The notes under the pieces: model-generated
What the model was told of the DNA's origin: nothing
The model's database searches: none
What the model saw: only the letters and a program-made list of their open reading frames with translations
Part shown: positions 6,099 through 12,512 of the stretch, one piece after another
Numbering within the stretch: position 1 is the first letter of the stretch
Layout: each line of letters begins with the position of its first letter
From: a virus
DNA: 23,023 nucleotides
Virus record (IMG/VR): IMGVR_UViG_3300017948_000009
Span: 1 to 23,023 of that record
Direction: 5' to 3' (one strand)
Program-made: the position numbers and the translations under genes

Positions 6099-6308
6099 AT
6101 GAACAAACGCATTAATCTCAGGCTACCACCTGAAATCACGGAAATCATGACCCGGCTGGCCGCTGAACGTGGACTTTCTCATACAGCCGTGGTCAGGCAG
6201 GCACTTGGCGTTCTTCAGGCGATGCATGATGGCGCCAAGGAAGGATGTTACACGGGACTGACAAAACGACGTGAAAATCTGGAAACGCTGCTGGTGACGC
6301 CGCTCTGA
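6099..6308 (+). CDS. Ribbon-helix-helix DNA-binding protein, 69 aa
   Basis: This 69-residue protein has an RHH domain. The strand is NKRINLRLPP, helix 1 EITEIMTRLAAERG, the turn LSHT, and helix 2 AVVRQALGVLQAMHDGA. A short tail (YTGLTKRRENLETLLVTPL) resembles the C-termini of other phage RHH proteins. The ATG at 6099 is preferred over an upstream in-frame ATG at 6054, which lies before the -35 box. No ribosome site is visible, so translation may be leaderless. It likely represses its own promoter through the 11-bp repeats and may also control the downstream primase-helicase operon. Both roles are inferred. Confidence 0.75.
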   Translation: MNKRINLRLPPEITEIMTRLAAERGLSHTAVVRQALGVLQAMHDGAKEGCYTGLTKRRENLETLLVTPL

Positions 6309-6329
6309 ACCGGCGAGGGGAAATCCATC

Positions 6330-6704
6330 GTGGCTTTTTCATCAGATGACAGGGAAAGATTATCAAAACTGCTGGCGATGTTCAGTGGCACATTTGATGG
6401 AGAAATCCTCAACGCGGCGAAAGCCGCCGAACGTCTCGTGAAATCCAGGGGAGAAACATGGGAATCAGTCATCACCATGATTTCTTCCAATCAATCAAAA
6501 CGATCTGAACCAAAACCCGATCCGTGGCGGTCGTCATTCCAGGACGAAACAGACGCATGCATGAAAAAAACGCATTTATTGACGGCATGGGAAACTGAGT
6601 TTCTTATTTCGATTTCCGATCGGAAGACTCTTTCTCCAAAACAACAAGCGCGTTTTGAACAAATAAAAGCCAAGGTGGCGTCTTATTCGGACATGAATTT
6701 TTGA
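6330..6704 (+). CDS. Small conserved phage protein, DUF2786-like
   Basis: This 124-residue protein starts at GTG 6330 behind a GAGGGG ribosome site. The N-terminal half (RERLSKLLAMFSGTFDGEILNAAKAAERLVKSRGETWESVI) matches the short helical domain of phage DUF2786-type proteins. The C-terminal half (TAWETEFLISISDRKTLSPKQQARFEQIKAKV) is the matching 'W-E-x-x-F-L ... L-S-x-K-Q' helix pair. Such proteins usually sit just before the primase-helicase gene, as here. Function is unknown; a nucleic-acid accessory role is a guess. The stop overlaps an in-frame TTG that could also start the next gene. Confidence 0.65.
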   Translation: MAFSSDDRERLSKLLAMFSGTFDGEILNAAKAAERLVKSRGETWESVITMISSNQSKRSEPKPDPWRSSFQDETDACMKKTHLLTAWETEFLISISDRKTLSPKQQARFEQIKAKVASYSDMNF

Positions 6705-6721
6705 CGCCTTATCATGCCAGC

Positions 6722-8899
6722 ATGGAAGAAATCGCGCGCTTTGTCCGCGCTCTCTTCGCGTATGCCGAGCAGGATACATTCATCAGTTTGCGCGCGTTTG
6801 ACCAGTTCAACCGATCGGTTCCTCCCGTCATCATTCGTGGCGTGCGGGTTAACGGCAGCGTCGATGCCATTATTCGTGACGCGACAATCGCGGCCGAAGA
6901 TGCTTCGCAACACGAAAATCCGACTGTTTTTTGTCCACCGATCGCCACGTTCACGGGAGCGTGGAAAGCCTCCACGACCGATCTGGCCAACGGACTGACA
7001 TTATCGGTTGAGCTTGATGACACGGACCCGGATGCCGGGCAACGTATTCTGGAAGAAATACTTGGCCCCGTCACCGTCCTGGTCAGGTCGGGATCGGACT
7101 GGATTGACGCCAGCACGGGAGAAATCAAGCCCAAAATCCATCTCCACTGGCGATTGACCGAGCCAACCACGACGGCGGAAGAGCACGAGCGCCTGCGCCA
7201 GGCAAGAACGCTGGCCACGTTACTGATCGGCGGTGACCCGACAGGTAAGCCGGTTGTCCATCCGCTACGGTGGCCAGGGTCGTGGAACCTCAAAACATCG
7301 CCTCGCATGGCGACGATCGGGGCGTTGAACGAGACGGCGGAGATCAACCTGGACGATGCCCTGGAAGCGTTGGAACTGGCCACGGATGCCCGTGGCATGT
7401 CCCGCCGGGACAACATGCCGGGCGCGTCCTCCACGCCAGAGGCGAGGCTATCCGACGTGCGCTCAGCGATGGCCTCCATCCCAAATTTTGGGGTTGATGT
7501 TCATTATGAGGAATGGATCAAATTTGGTTACGCTATTCGTCGTGCAACCGGCGGTGGTCAACACGGGTTTGATATCTGGGATAACTGGTCGCGTCTCTCC
7601 GAAAAATACAACGCGGATGAGACAGCGGCGGCCTGGCGGCGAATAGACGCCGCCGTCAGAGGCGGGACGCCTGAACGCACCATCGGCGCCGGGACCATAT
7701 TTTTTCATGCCACGCGGCACGGGTGGGTGCGCCCTTTCCCCTTGGGCGGAAACGGGGAGGCGCATGATTCCGCCGGTTTCGAGGAGCCGGGACAAACGGG
7801 ACATGAGACCGGGACAAACGGGACAAAGGATGTCCCGGTTCCTTTCGATCTCGTATGGTTCCAGGATATCCGCCCAAATCTGGATGCCGCTGATTTCGTC
7901 GAGGGCACTCTCATTGAAGGGGCCATGTCCGTCATCTACGGCGAATCAAATTGCGGAAAGACATTTTTCGCCACTGACCTGGCCCTGCACATCGTCCTGG
8001 CGTGGGTGTGGCGTGGGCTTCGGACGGAGCGAGGGGGTGTCATCTACTGCGCGTTGGAGGGGGCGCACGGGATCAGCAACCGCGTCGCCGCGTTTCGTAA
8101 GCATTACAACCTCGGCGAGCAGGATTTGCCATTCGCGATCATTCCATCCGCCATCAACATGCTTGATCCCGATGCCGATACGCCGCGTCTCGTGGCGTCC
8201 ATCCAGGCGGCCGCCAGCCGGATCGAGGACAAGGTTCTGCTGGTCGTGATTGACACACTGAGCCGCGCCATGGCTGGGGGCAATGAAAACGCTCCGGACG
8301 ACATGGGCGCTGTTGTCATGAATACGGATAAGGTAAGACAGGCCACCGGCGCGCACATAGCGTATGTGCACCATTCGGGGAAGGACACCGCCAAAGGCGC
8401 GCGCGGTCACAGCCTGCTGCGGGCGGCCACGGACACGGAGATAGAGATCGTGCGTCCGGATAAGAACAGTCCCTCGATCGCCACGGTGACCAAACAGCGG
8501 GAGATGGAGATCGAGGGGCGGTGGGCTTTTCGGCTCGAGGTCGTGGAACTGGGGAAAAATCGTCACGGCAAACCGGTCACGTCCTGCGTCGTGGTCGAAG
8601 CGGAGCGGGACGCGGGAGACCGACGAGGGCGGCCAGTGGATATCGGCGGGCAGTCCGGTATCGCGCTGATGGCGCTGCGGGCGGCCGTGGCCAGTCCTGA
8701 GTCGGCTATCATACCGCCGTTCGAAGGCATCCCAAATGACACGCGCGGTGTGCATGTGGAGGTCTGGCGGCGATATTTCTATGAAAAAATGCCTACGATT
8801 ACCCAGGACGCGCGTAAGAAGGCCTTTCAAAGAACGTCAGAATACCTAACAAGGCGCAGGCTTATCGGGGTGCGCGACCCGTGGGTATGGTTGGTATAG
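6722..8899 (+). CDS. Primase-helicase (RepA-like replication protein)
   Basis: This protein of about 725 residues carries four parts. The first is a primase-like region with SVELDDTDP and IHLHWRL (about residues 92-145). The second is a PriCT-2 domain (about 245-309) with YEEWIKFGYAIRRA and IWDNWSRLSEKY. After a polar linker (about 350-375) comes a RecA-like helicase. Its Walker A is GESNCGKT (407-414), its Walker B LLVVIDTLSRA has the aspartate near 511, and YVHHSGKD is near 550. The last 80 residues look like a winged helix (QDARKKAFQRTSEYLTRRRLIGV). Such enzymes prime and unwind phage or plasmid DNA at their origin. The linker DNA and the region right after the stop carry CGGGACA repeats. 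An earlier TTG at 6701 is an alternative start. Confidence 0.88.
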   Translation: MEEIARFVRALFAYAEQDTFISLRAFDQFNRSVPPVIIRGVRVNGSVDAIIRDATIAAEDASQHENPTVFCPPIATFTGAWKASTTDLANGLTLSVELDDTDPDAGQRILEEILGPVTVLVRSGSDWIDASTGEIKPKIHLHWRLTEPTTTAEEHERLRQARTLATLLIGGDPTGKPVVHPLRWPGSWNLKTSPRMATIGALNETAEINLDDALEALELATDARGMSRRDNMPGASSTPEARLSDVRSAMASIPNFGVDVHYEEWIKFGYAIRRATGGGQHGFDIWDNWSRLSEKYNADETAAAWRRIDAAVRGGTPERTIGAGTIFFHATRHGWVRPFPLGGNGEAHDSAGFEEPGQTGHETGTNGTKDVPVPFDLVWFQDIRPNLDAADFVEGTLIEGAMSVIYGESNCGKTFFATDLALHIVLAWVWRGLRTERGGVIYCALEGAHGISNRVAAFRKHYNLGEQDLPFAIIPSAINMLDPDADTPRLVASIQAAASRIEDKVLLVVIDTLSRAMAGGNENAPDDMGAVVMNTDKVRQATGAHIAYVHHSGKDTAKGARGHSLLRAATDTEIEIVRPDKNSPSIATVTKQREMEIEGRWAFRLEVVELGKNRHGKPVTSCVVVEAERDAGDRRGRPVDIGGQSGIALMALRAAVASPESAIIPPFEGIPNDTRGVHVEVWRRYFYEKMPTITQDARKKAFQRTSEYLTRRRLIGVRDPWVWLV
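7788..7837. repeat. CGGGACA repeat cluster inside the primase-helicase gene
   Basis: Four direct CGGGACA copies start at 7788, 7797, 7810 and 7819, and one inverted copy (TGTCCCG) lies at 7831-7837. They encode the Gly/Thr-rich linker between the PriCT-2 and helicase domains. The same word forms the array after the gene, so the cluster is probably a binding site tolerated in a flexible linker. Confidence 0.75.
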
Positions 8900-8902
8900 C
8901 AA

Positions 8903-9180
8903 AACGAAACGGGACATGGCCGATGTCCCGCCAGGGTAGCAACGAAACGGGACATCATGTCCCGGCTCTCAAAAAATGGAAAATAAAGAAAATGGCGGAA
9001 AACCTTATGTGTGAATTATCCATCGTAACGAAACGGGACATGATTCGCGTGAATGTCCCGGTCGGGACATGGTCCCGGTGTCCCGGTCGGGACATAATTA
9101 TATATCTCTTCGAGATATATAATTCATGCCAGGCCACCTGTCCCGGTCCATGTCCCGGTGTCCCGTGTCCCGATTCCCGG
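8903..9180. repeat. Iteron-like CGGGACA/TGTCCCG array, candidate replication origin
   Basis: The gap after the primase-helicase gene is packed with one word. CGGGACAT starts at 8910, 8948, 9034, 9063 and 9088. TGTCCCG starts at 8924, 8958, 9054, 9079, 9139, 9151, 9159 and 9166, with degenerate copies at 9071 and 9173. Three form palindromes with spacers of 5, 1 and 11 bases. A 15-base direct repeat AACGAAACGGGACAT recurs at 8903, 8941 and 9027. An A-rich stretch lies at 8971-9000 and an AT hairpin at 9096-9124. Dense iterons plus AT-rich DNA beside a primase-helicase is the layout of a phage or plasmid origin. An open frame runs through it (8881-9189), but its sequence is only translated repeats. 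Confidence 0.72.
9096..9124. repeat. AT-rich 13-bp hairpin within the iteron array
   Basis: AATTATATATCTC (9096-9108) and GAGATATATAATT (9112-9124) are perfect inverted repeats around a TTC loop. The position between two groups of iterons and the AT content suit a duplex-opening or cruciform element. There is no T-run after it, so it is a poor terminator. Confidence 0.7.
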
Positions 9181-9205
9181 TTAACCTGAGAAAGAAATAC
9201 GCGCC

Positions 9206-9916
9206 ATGCGAACCTCTGAAAAACCATCAGCCTACAAAATTCGCACCCCCGAGGACCACGACCGGTATCGGCGAGCACTGGTCCCGATCGACCAGGCGTT
9301 TTTCGCGTCCGAGACAAAATGGGGTGTTGGCCGACTTGAGCGGATCATCAGCCCGGGCACCTTCGCCGCGTATCATCGGGGCTGGGATGCTTATCGGGTG
9401 GCGCTGGACGCGTGTGACGGAGCGGCGCTTGAGGAGATCGGGCCAAAGATGATCGCGGCGCTCGCGTTCATGGACGCGGAGGCGGTGGCGGGAGGACATC
9501 AACCGCTGGCGCCCGATACGTGGGAGCACGGAATGCCTGACGGGACGGTCCTGGTGGTCGTCAGGACGGGAGCGGAGGCATCAGCGGTGATACGAGCCGA
9601 GAAGGCCGCGACGGCTTACACGGCCGGTCCAGGGCTCGGCATGGCCACGGTCACTGAGCCGCTATCCACCGAGACCACGCTACCGCCAGATCTCGCCGTT
9701 ACCGTGCGCCAGCAGCATGAGGGGCGCCGGTTGCTCGTGGTCACGATGGCCGAGGTGGCGGCGCTGATGACGATGGCGGAAGCGCGAGTGCTCGGCGTGA
9801 AATGGGAGGGAGATGCAACCTGTAGTGGCAGGCAGGAGGGAGAGGGGTTGGCCGCCGATCTGGTCAGATCAGGCTTCCCTCTTCCCGCTCCGGTTGCCAG
9901 TGGGCTGGATTTTTGA
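9206..9916 (+). CDS. Conserved phage protein of unknown function, 236 aa
   Basis: This 236-residue soluble protein starts behind a GAGAAAG ribosome site just after the repeat array. The N-terminal half has a helical block with KWGVGRLERIISPGTFAAYHRGWDAYRVALDA, then IAALAFMDAEAVAGG and DTWEHGMPDGTVLVVVRTGAEASAV. The 'GV-x-R-L ... S-P-x-x-x-x-x-x-G' and 'W-E-x-x-x-P-D-G' pattern is seen in uncharacterised phage proteins near terminase or replication genes. A later LLVVTMAEVAALM segment is beta-alpha in character. No catalytic residues stand out. A hairpin terminator follows. Confidence 0.68.
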   Translation: MRTSEKPSAYKIRTPEDHDRYRRALVPIDQAFFASETKWGVGRLERIISPGTFAAYHRGWDAYRVALDACDGAALEEIGPKMIAALAFMDAEAVAGGHQPLAPDTWEHGMPDGTVLVVVRTGAEASAVIRAEKAATAYTAGPGLGMATVTEPLSTETTLPPDLAVTVRQQHEGRRLLVVTMAEVAALMTMAEARVLGVKWEGDATCSGRQEGEGLAADLVRSGFPLPAPVASGLDF

Positions 9917-9992
9917 GGTTGCGGTGGCGCGCGCCGGGAGGAGTAATGTTCTCAAACGCCCGAGCCAGGCGCCCGTCAGAGACGCGGTTGGA

Positions 9993-10030
9993 CCGCCGCT
10001 GGGAGAAATACCCGGCGGCGGCTTTCCTTT
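9993..10030 (+). terminator. Probable terminator between convergent genes
   Basis: CCGCCGCTGGG (9993-10003) pairs with CCCGGCGGCGG (10011-10021), an 11-bp stem with one G-U pair and a 7-base loop. CTTTCCTTT follows. It sits between the + strand gene ending at 9916 and the minus-strand gene ending at 10042. Confidence 0.6.
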
Positions 10031-10041
10031 GTTCGGTTGGT

Positions 10042-10242
10042 TCAGGGCGTGGTGGCCTTGACCTCATTGCGAAGATCTTCACAAAGAATGGTGATGGCGT
10101 CCTGTAGCGATCCGTGCGCGGTCATCAGTTCGTTATAGGCCGTTGGAGGTTTCACGAAGCCAGAGACGACGCGCAGTTCACGCAGACAGGCGTCAAGACG
10201 CGATATCACATCGCAGCGGATGATCAGCGTGGCGTTGTTCAT
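10042..10242 (-). CDS. Hypothetical protein, 66 aa (last gene of minus-strand operon)
   Basis: This 66-residue helical protein has LIIRCDVISRLDACLRELRVV and a second helix MTAHGSLQDAITILCEDLRNEV. Its start overlaps the stop of the upstream minus-strand gene by one base, so the two are likely co-translated. The size and two-helix design suit a small regulatory or accessory protein. No family is recognised. Confidence 0.58.
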   Translation of the reverse strand: MNNATLIIRCDVISRLDACLRELRVVSGFVKPPTAYNELMTAHGSLQDAITILCEDLRNEVKATTP

Positions 10243-10535
10243 TATTTCATATCCTTTAACACATCCTCAAACGCCCATGCCGCCGCCTGGTATCCGCTTA
10301 GGTAAGAGTTGTGTTCGTCTTCTGACATGTTAGTCCACGCGTCCTCTGGAATGGTGAGAGTATGAAGCAGTCTGATCATCTTTCTTTTGATATCTTCCTG
10401 TAGCAATCGTGTCAGACGCAAAAATTCTTTTTGGTCTTGGTCAGTAATTGTTGGCGCCTCTTTTTGTGTTGGCGTGGCCTGCTGAATGCCGGTGTCGTCC
10501 GTTCTTGTCTGATTTAGCTCCGGTGAGTTGTTCAT
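10242..10535 (-). CDS. Hypothetical protein, 97 aa
   Basis: This 97-residue protein has a polar Thr/Gln-rich N-terminal third (to about residue 33) and a helical remainder, KEFLRLTRLLQEDIKRKMIRLLH and SGYQAAAWAFEDVLKDMK. It overlaps the genes on both sides (ATGA with the upstream one). No catalytic motif is visible. The overlap pattern supports a real gene in the reverse-oriented cassette. Confidence 0.6.
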   Translation of the reverse strand: MNNSPELNQTRTDDTGIQQATPTQKEAPTITDQDQKEFLRLTRLLQEDIKRKMIRLLHTLTIPEDAWTNMSEDEHNSYLSGYQAAAWAFEDVLKDMK

Positions 10536-10783
10536 GGTTTCAGTTGTCCTGTTTTAACAAATCGTTTGAGAAGCGGTATCAGTTCGGCGGCCATTTTCTG
10601 GTTCAGGTGCATGCGCGTGTTAAATGGCTCAGCTCCTGACGCGTGAGTGATTTCGTCGGCTCCAAGCCACAGACAATCCTCGTCCGCCAGAGATGATTTC
10701 TGGATGGAGCACGTGCTCCCGGAATTGTCCAGGAAACGACCTCGCATGAAACCACGGGAAGTTGGCTTGAATTCGATTGGCAT
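10532..10783 (-). CDS. Conserved phage protein, 83 aa
   Basis: This 83-residue protein belongs to a family I recognise from many tailed phages of Proteobacteria. A short beta part has SRGFMRGRFLDNSGSTCSIQKSSLADEDCLWLG. It is followed by TRMHLNQKMAAELIPLLKRFVKTGQL. The words C-S-I-Q-K-S-S-L, D-C-x-W-L-G and R-M-H-L are its hallmarks. The function of the family is unknown. GGAGAG precedes the ATG by about six bases, and the stop overlaps the next gene's ATG. Its presence makes clear that this minus-strand block is phage material and not a stray host insert. Confidence 0.72.
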   Translation of the reverse strand: MPIEFKPTSRGFMRGRFLDNSGSTCSIQKSSLADEDCLWLGADEITHASGAEPFNTRMHLNQKMAAELIPLLKRFVKTGQLKP

Positions 10784-10796
10784 CAGCTTCTCTCCG

Positions 10797-11135
10797 TTAA
10801 TAGTTAAAACGCGCCAGTTTTTCCACGATTACGCCCTTGGCTACGGGCGAGAAAAAACCGCGCAAAAGCATTCCGCCATCAGTCCCCGCTACGTAGATGT
10901 GATCTCCGTTAGTGATTGTGTCGGCGATGTCATTGAAATAATCTGGTGTGAGCACGGCATCGATTTTCGTGGTTTTGTATTTCCAGAGTGTAAAGCCGTT
11001 GGCGTAGTGGAGAACGGACAGATCGCGGAGTGAGAATGGCGTTGTCGCGTCGGTCGTGGTGCTATACCATGCATCAGTGGCCGCTCGGCCGGCTGCTTTA
11101 ACGGCGGCGTCGTGCTCTTGCAGAGTTTTGGTCAT
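10797..11135 (-). CDS. Hypothetical protein, 112 aa (first gene of minus-strand operon)
   Basis: This 112-residue protein begins with a helical KTLQEHDAAVKAAGRAATDAW segment and continues with a beta-rich part (LSVLHYANGFTLWKYKTTKIDAVL, HIYVAGTDGGMLLRGFF). An AGGAG ribosome site lies about six bases before the ATG. It opens a four-gene minus-strand operon and is divergent from the RHH gene at 11270. No function is recognised. Confidence 0.6.
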   Translation of the reverse strand: MTKTLQEHDAAVKAAGRAATDAWYSTTTDATTPFSLRDLSVLHYANGFTLWKYKTTKIDAVLTPDYFNDIADTITNGDHIYVAGTDGGMLLRGFFSPVAKGVIVEKLARFNY

Positions 11136-11269
11136 GGCGGGCTCCTGGGTTGTGCCGTTCGATGGAGAGAATATGCACCCAATATGCTGATATTGTCTTC
11201 ATATATTTGGGCATAGCTGGTATGCTTACATGGAATGACACTGGATGTATGAGCGAGGTATGATGATGT
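11136..11269. promoter_or_regulatory. Divergent control region with repeats
   Basis: This gap separates the minus-strand operon from the RHH-transposase operon. AATATGC occurs at 11170-11176 and 11181-11187, 11 bases apart. CAATAT-gctg-ATATTG (11180-11195) is a perfect inverted repeat. A candidate + strand promoter is TTCATA (11198-11203) with an extended TGG-TATGCT (11218-11226). A weaker minus-strand promoter may use CATATT overlapping the first AATATGC. The repeats are a plausible operator for the RHH protein encoded next door. Confidence 0.4.
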
Positions 11270-11581
11270 ATGACGAAAACACGCTACACATTTTATTTAG
11301 ACGATGATCTGCGGGTTGCCATTCAGGCGCGCGCAGTGGTCGAAGACAGGTCCGTCGCCAACCTGATAAACCGCGCCATACGTGAGGCGCTGGCGCGCGG
11401 CGTGATGAAAAAGGGGCTGGAGGCGGATGTATGCGAGGGTCAAACCGGACCTGATCACCCGGCCGCCATCTCGACAGTCCAGTCTCAGGGGCTTCGAGCG
11501 ATTGGCGCGAGCCGGACAACGGTCACCGAAGGCGACGGACTTGATCTGCTCCCGGACGCCGCCGCGCCAGCGCCCTCATAG
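11270..11581 (+). CDS. Ribbon-helix-helix protein with long tail, 103 aa
   Basis: The first 48 residues form an RHH domain. The strand is KTRYTFYLDD, helix 1 DLRVAIQARAVVED, the turn RSVA, and helix 2 NLINRAIREALARGVMKKG. The remaining 55 residues are low in secondary structure signal, rich in Pro, Ala and Thr, and may be a tail altered by insertion or frameshift. In another frame the same bases stay open into the transposase gene. GAGG precedes the ATG. The TAG is followed directly by the GGAGAT ribosome site of the transposase gene, so the two form one operon. It may regulate both divergent operons. Confidence 0.65.
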   Translation: MTKTRYTFYLDDDLRVAIQARAVVEDRSVANLINRAIREALARGVMKKGLEADVCEGQTGPDHPAAISTVQSQGLRAIGASRTTVTEGDGLDLLPDAAAPAPS

Positions 11582-11591
11582 GAGATATTCG

Positions 11592-12512
11592 ATGCCGAAG
11601 GTCACGATTTCCACCTACGAGTTGTTTCAGATGTTTCCCGACCAGGAAGCGGCTCGGGTCTACCTGGAAGGCCGGTTGTGGCCGAGCGGCCCGCGCTGCC
11701 CGGTGTGTGGCCTTGGCGATCGGATCACGGTTCGCAAGGCCGGTTTCTACCGGTGCAACCAGTGCAAGGAGGATTTCACCGTCCGCACCGGGACCATCTT
11801 CGAGCGGTCGCATATCCCGCTGCACAAGTGGCTTTACGGGATGTATCTGTTGGTCACGGCGCGCAAGGGCATATCGTCCATGCAGTTGTCCAAAGAGATC
11901 GGGATCACTCAGAAGTCGGCCTGGTTCATGCTGCACCGGCTGCGCGAGGCGTGCGGACCGGAGGAAATGGAGAAACTGCGCGGCATCATCGAGATTGATG
12001 AAACCTACGTCGGCGGCGTCGAAGCGAACAAGCACGAGAGCAAGAAACTGAAAGCCGGACGTGGCGCGGTTGGCAAGACTGCCGTGCTGGCGATGCGGGA
12101 ACGCGGCGGTCGCACTGTAGCAATGCCCGTCGAGAACGTGGACATGGAGACGGTCAAGACGGCGATCTTCGACACCATCGAGATCGGGTCCACGATCCAC
12201 ACCGATGAGGCGGCGGTCTATGGTGGCCTCGACGGGTTGTTCTTCACGCATGACACGGTGAACCACGGCAAGCGAGAGTTCGTCCGCGGCGACGTGACCA
12301 CCAACGGGGTCGAGAGTGTGTTCGCCGTGCTGCAACGCGGCATTGTCGGCGTTTATCACCACGTCACGCCGAAGCATCTGGCCCGGTATGCCGATGAGTT
12401 CGCGTTCCGGCTGAACGAAGGCAACGTCAAGCGGCACACGCTGGACCGGTTGGAGAGCTTCACCGAGGCGACGGCGGCCAAGCGGCTCACTTACAAGGAT
12501 TTGATTCAATGA
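11592..12512 (+). CDS. IS1595-family (ISXO2-like) transposase, complete
   Basis: This 306-residue protein carries the full IS1595 layout. There is an N-terminal zinc ribbon (CPVCG and CNQCKE, about residues 36-57) and a helical DNA-binding part (GISSMQLSKEIGITQKSAWFMLHRLRE). The catalytic core has IDETYVGG, HTDEAAVYGG and NGVESVFAVLQRG, then YHHVTPKHLARYADEFAFRLNEG. The two aspartates and the N-x-V-E region of the active site are intact. The ATG at 11592 follows GGAGAT by five bases. Its stop overlaps the next gene's start (ATGA), and no terminal inverted repeats are evident around it. Codons end in C or G more often than in neighbouring genes, suggesting later arrival. It may be domesticated or part of an element with passengers. 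Confidence 0.85.
   Translation: MPKVTISTYELFQMFPDQEAARVYLEGRLWPSGPRCPVCGLGDRITVRKAGFYRCNQCKEDFTVRTGTIFERSHIPLHKWLYGMYLLVTARKGISSMQLSKEIGITQKSAWFMLHRLREACGPEEMEKLRGIIEIDETYVGGVEANKHESKKLKAGRGAVGKTAVLAMRERGGRTVAMPVENVDMETVKTAIFDTIEIGSTIHTDEAAVYGGLDGLFFTHDTVNHGKREFVRGDVTTNGVESVFAVLQRGIVGVYHHVTPKHLARYADEFAFRLNEGNVKRHTLDRLESFTEATAAKRLTYKDLIQ

Noticed and set aside
7946-8830. 294-codon minus-strand frame
   Set aside because: It is antisense to the helicase domain, whose Walker motifs are intact on the + strand.
7788-9180. CRISPR array
   Set aside because: Repeats are only 7-15 bases, occur in both orientations and have irregular spacing. No cas genes are present.
8881-9189. 102-codon + strand frame after the primase-helicase gene
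   Set aside because: It is made almost wholly of the CGGGACA/TGTCCCG repeats and hairpin read as protein. It overlaps the real gene's end and has no ribosome site or family resemblance.
9993-10030. Second replication origin or iteron site in the GC hairpin
   Set aside because: A single stem-loop with a pyrimidine-rich tail between convergent genes is better explained as a terminator.
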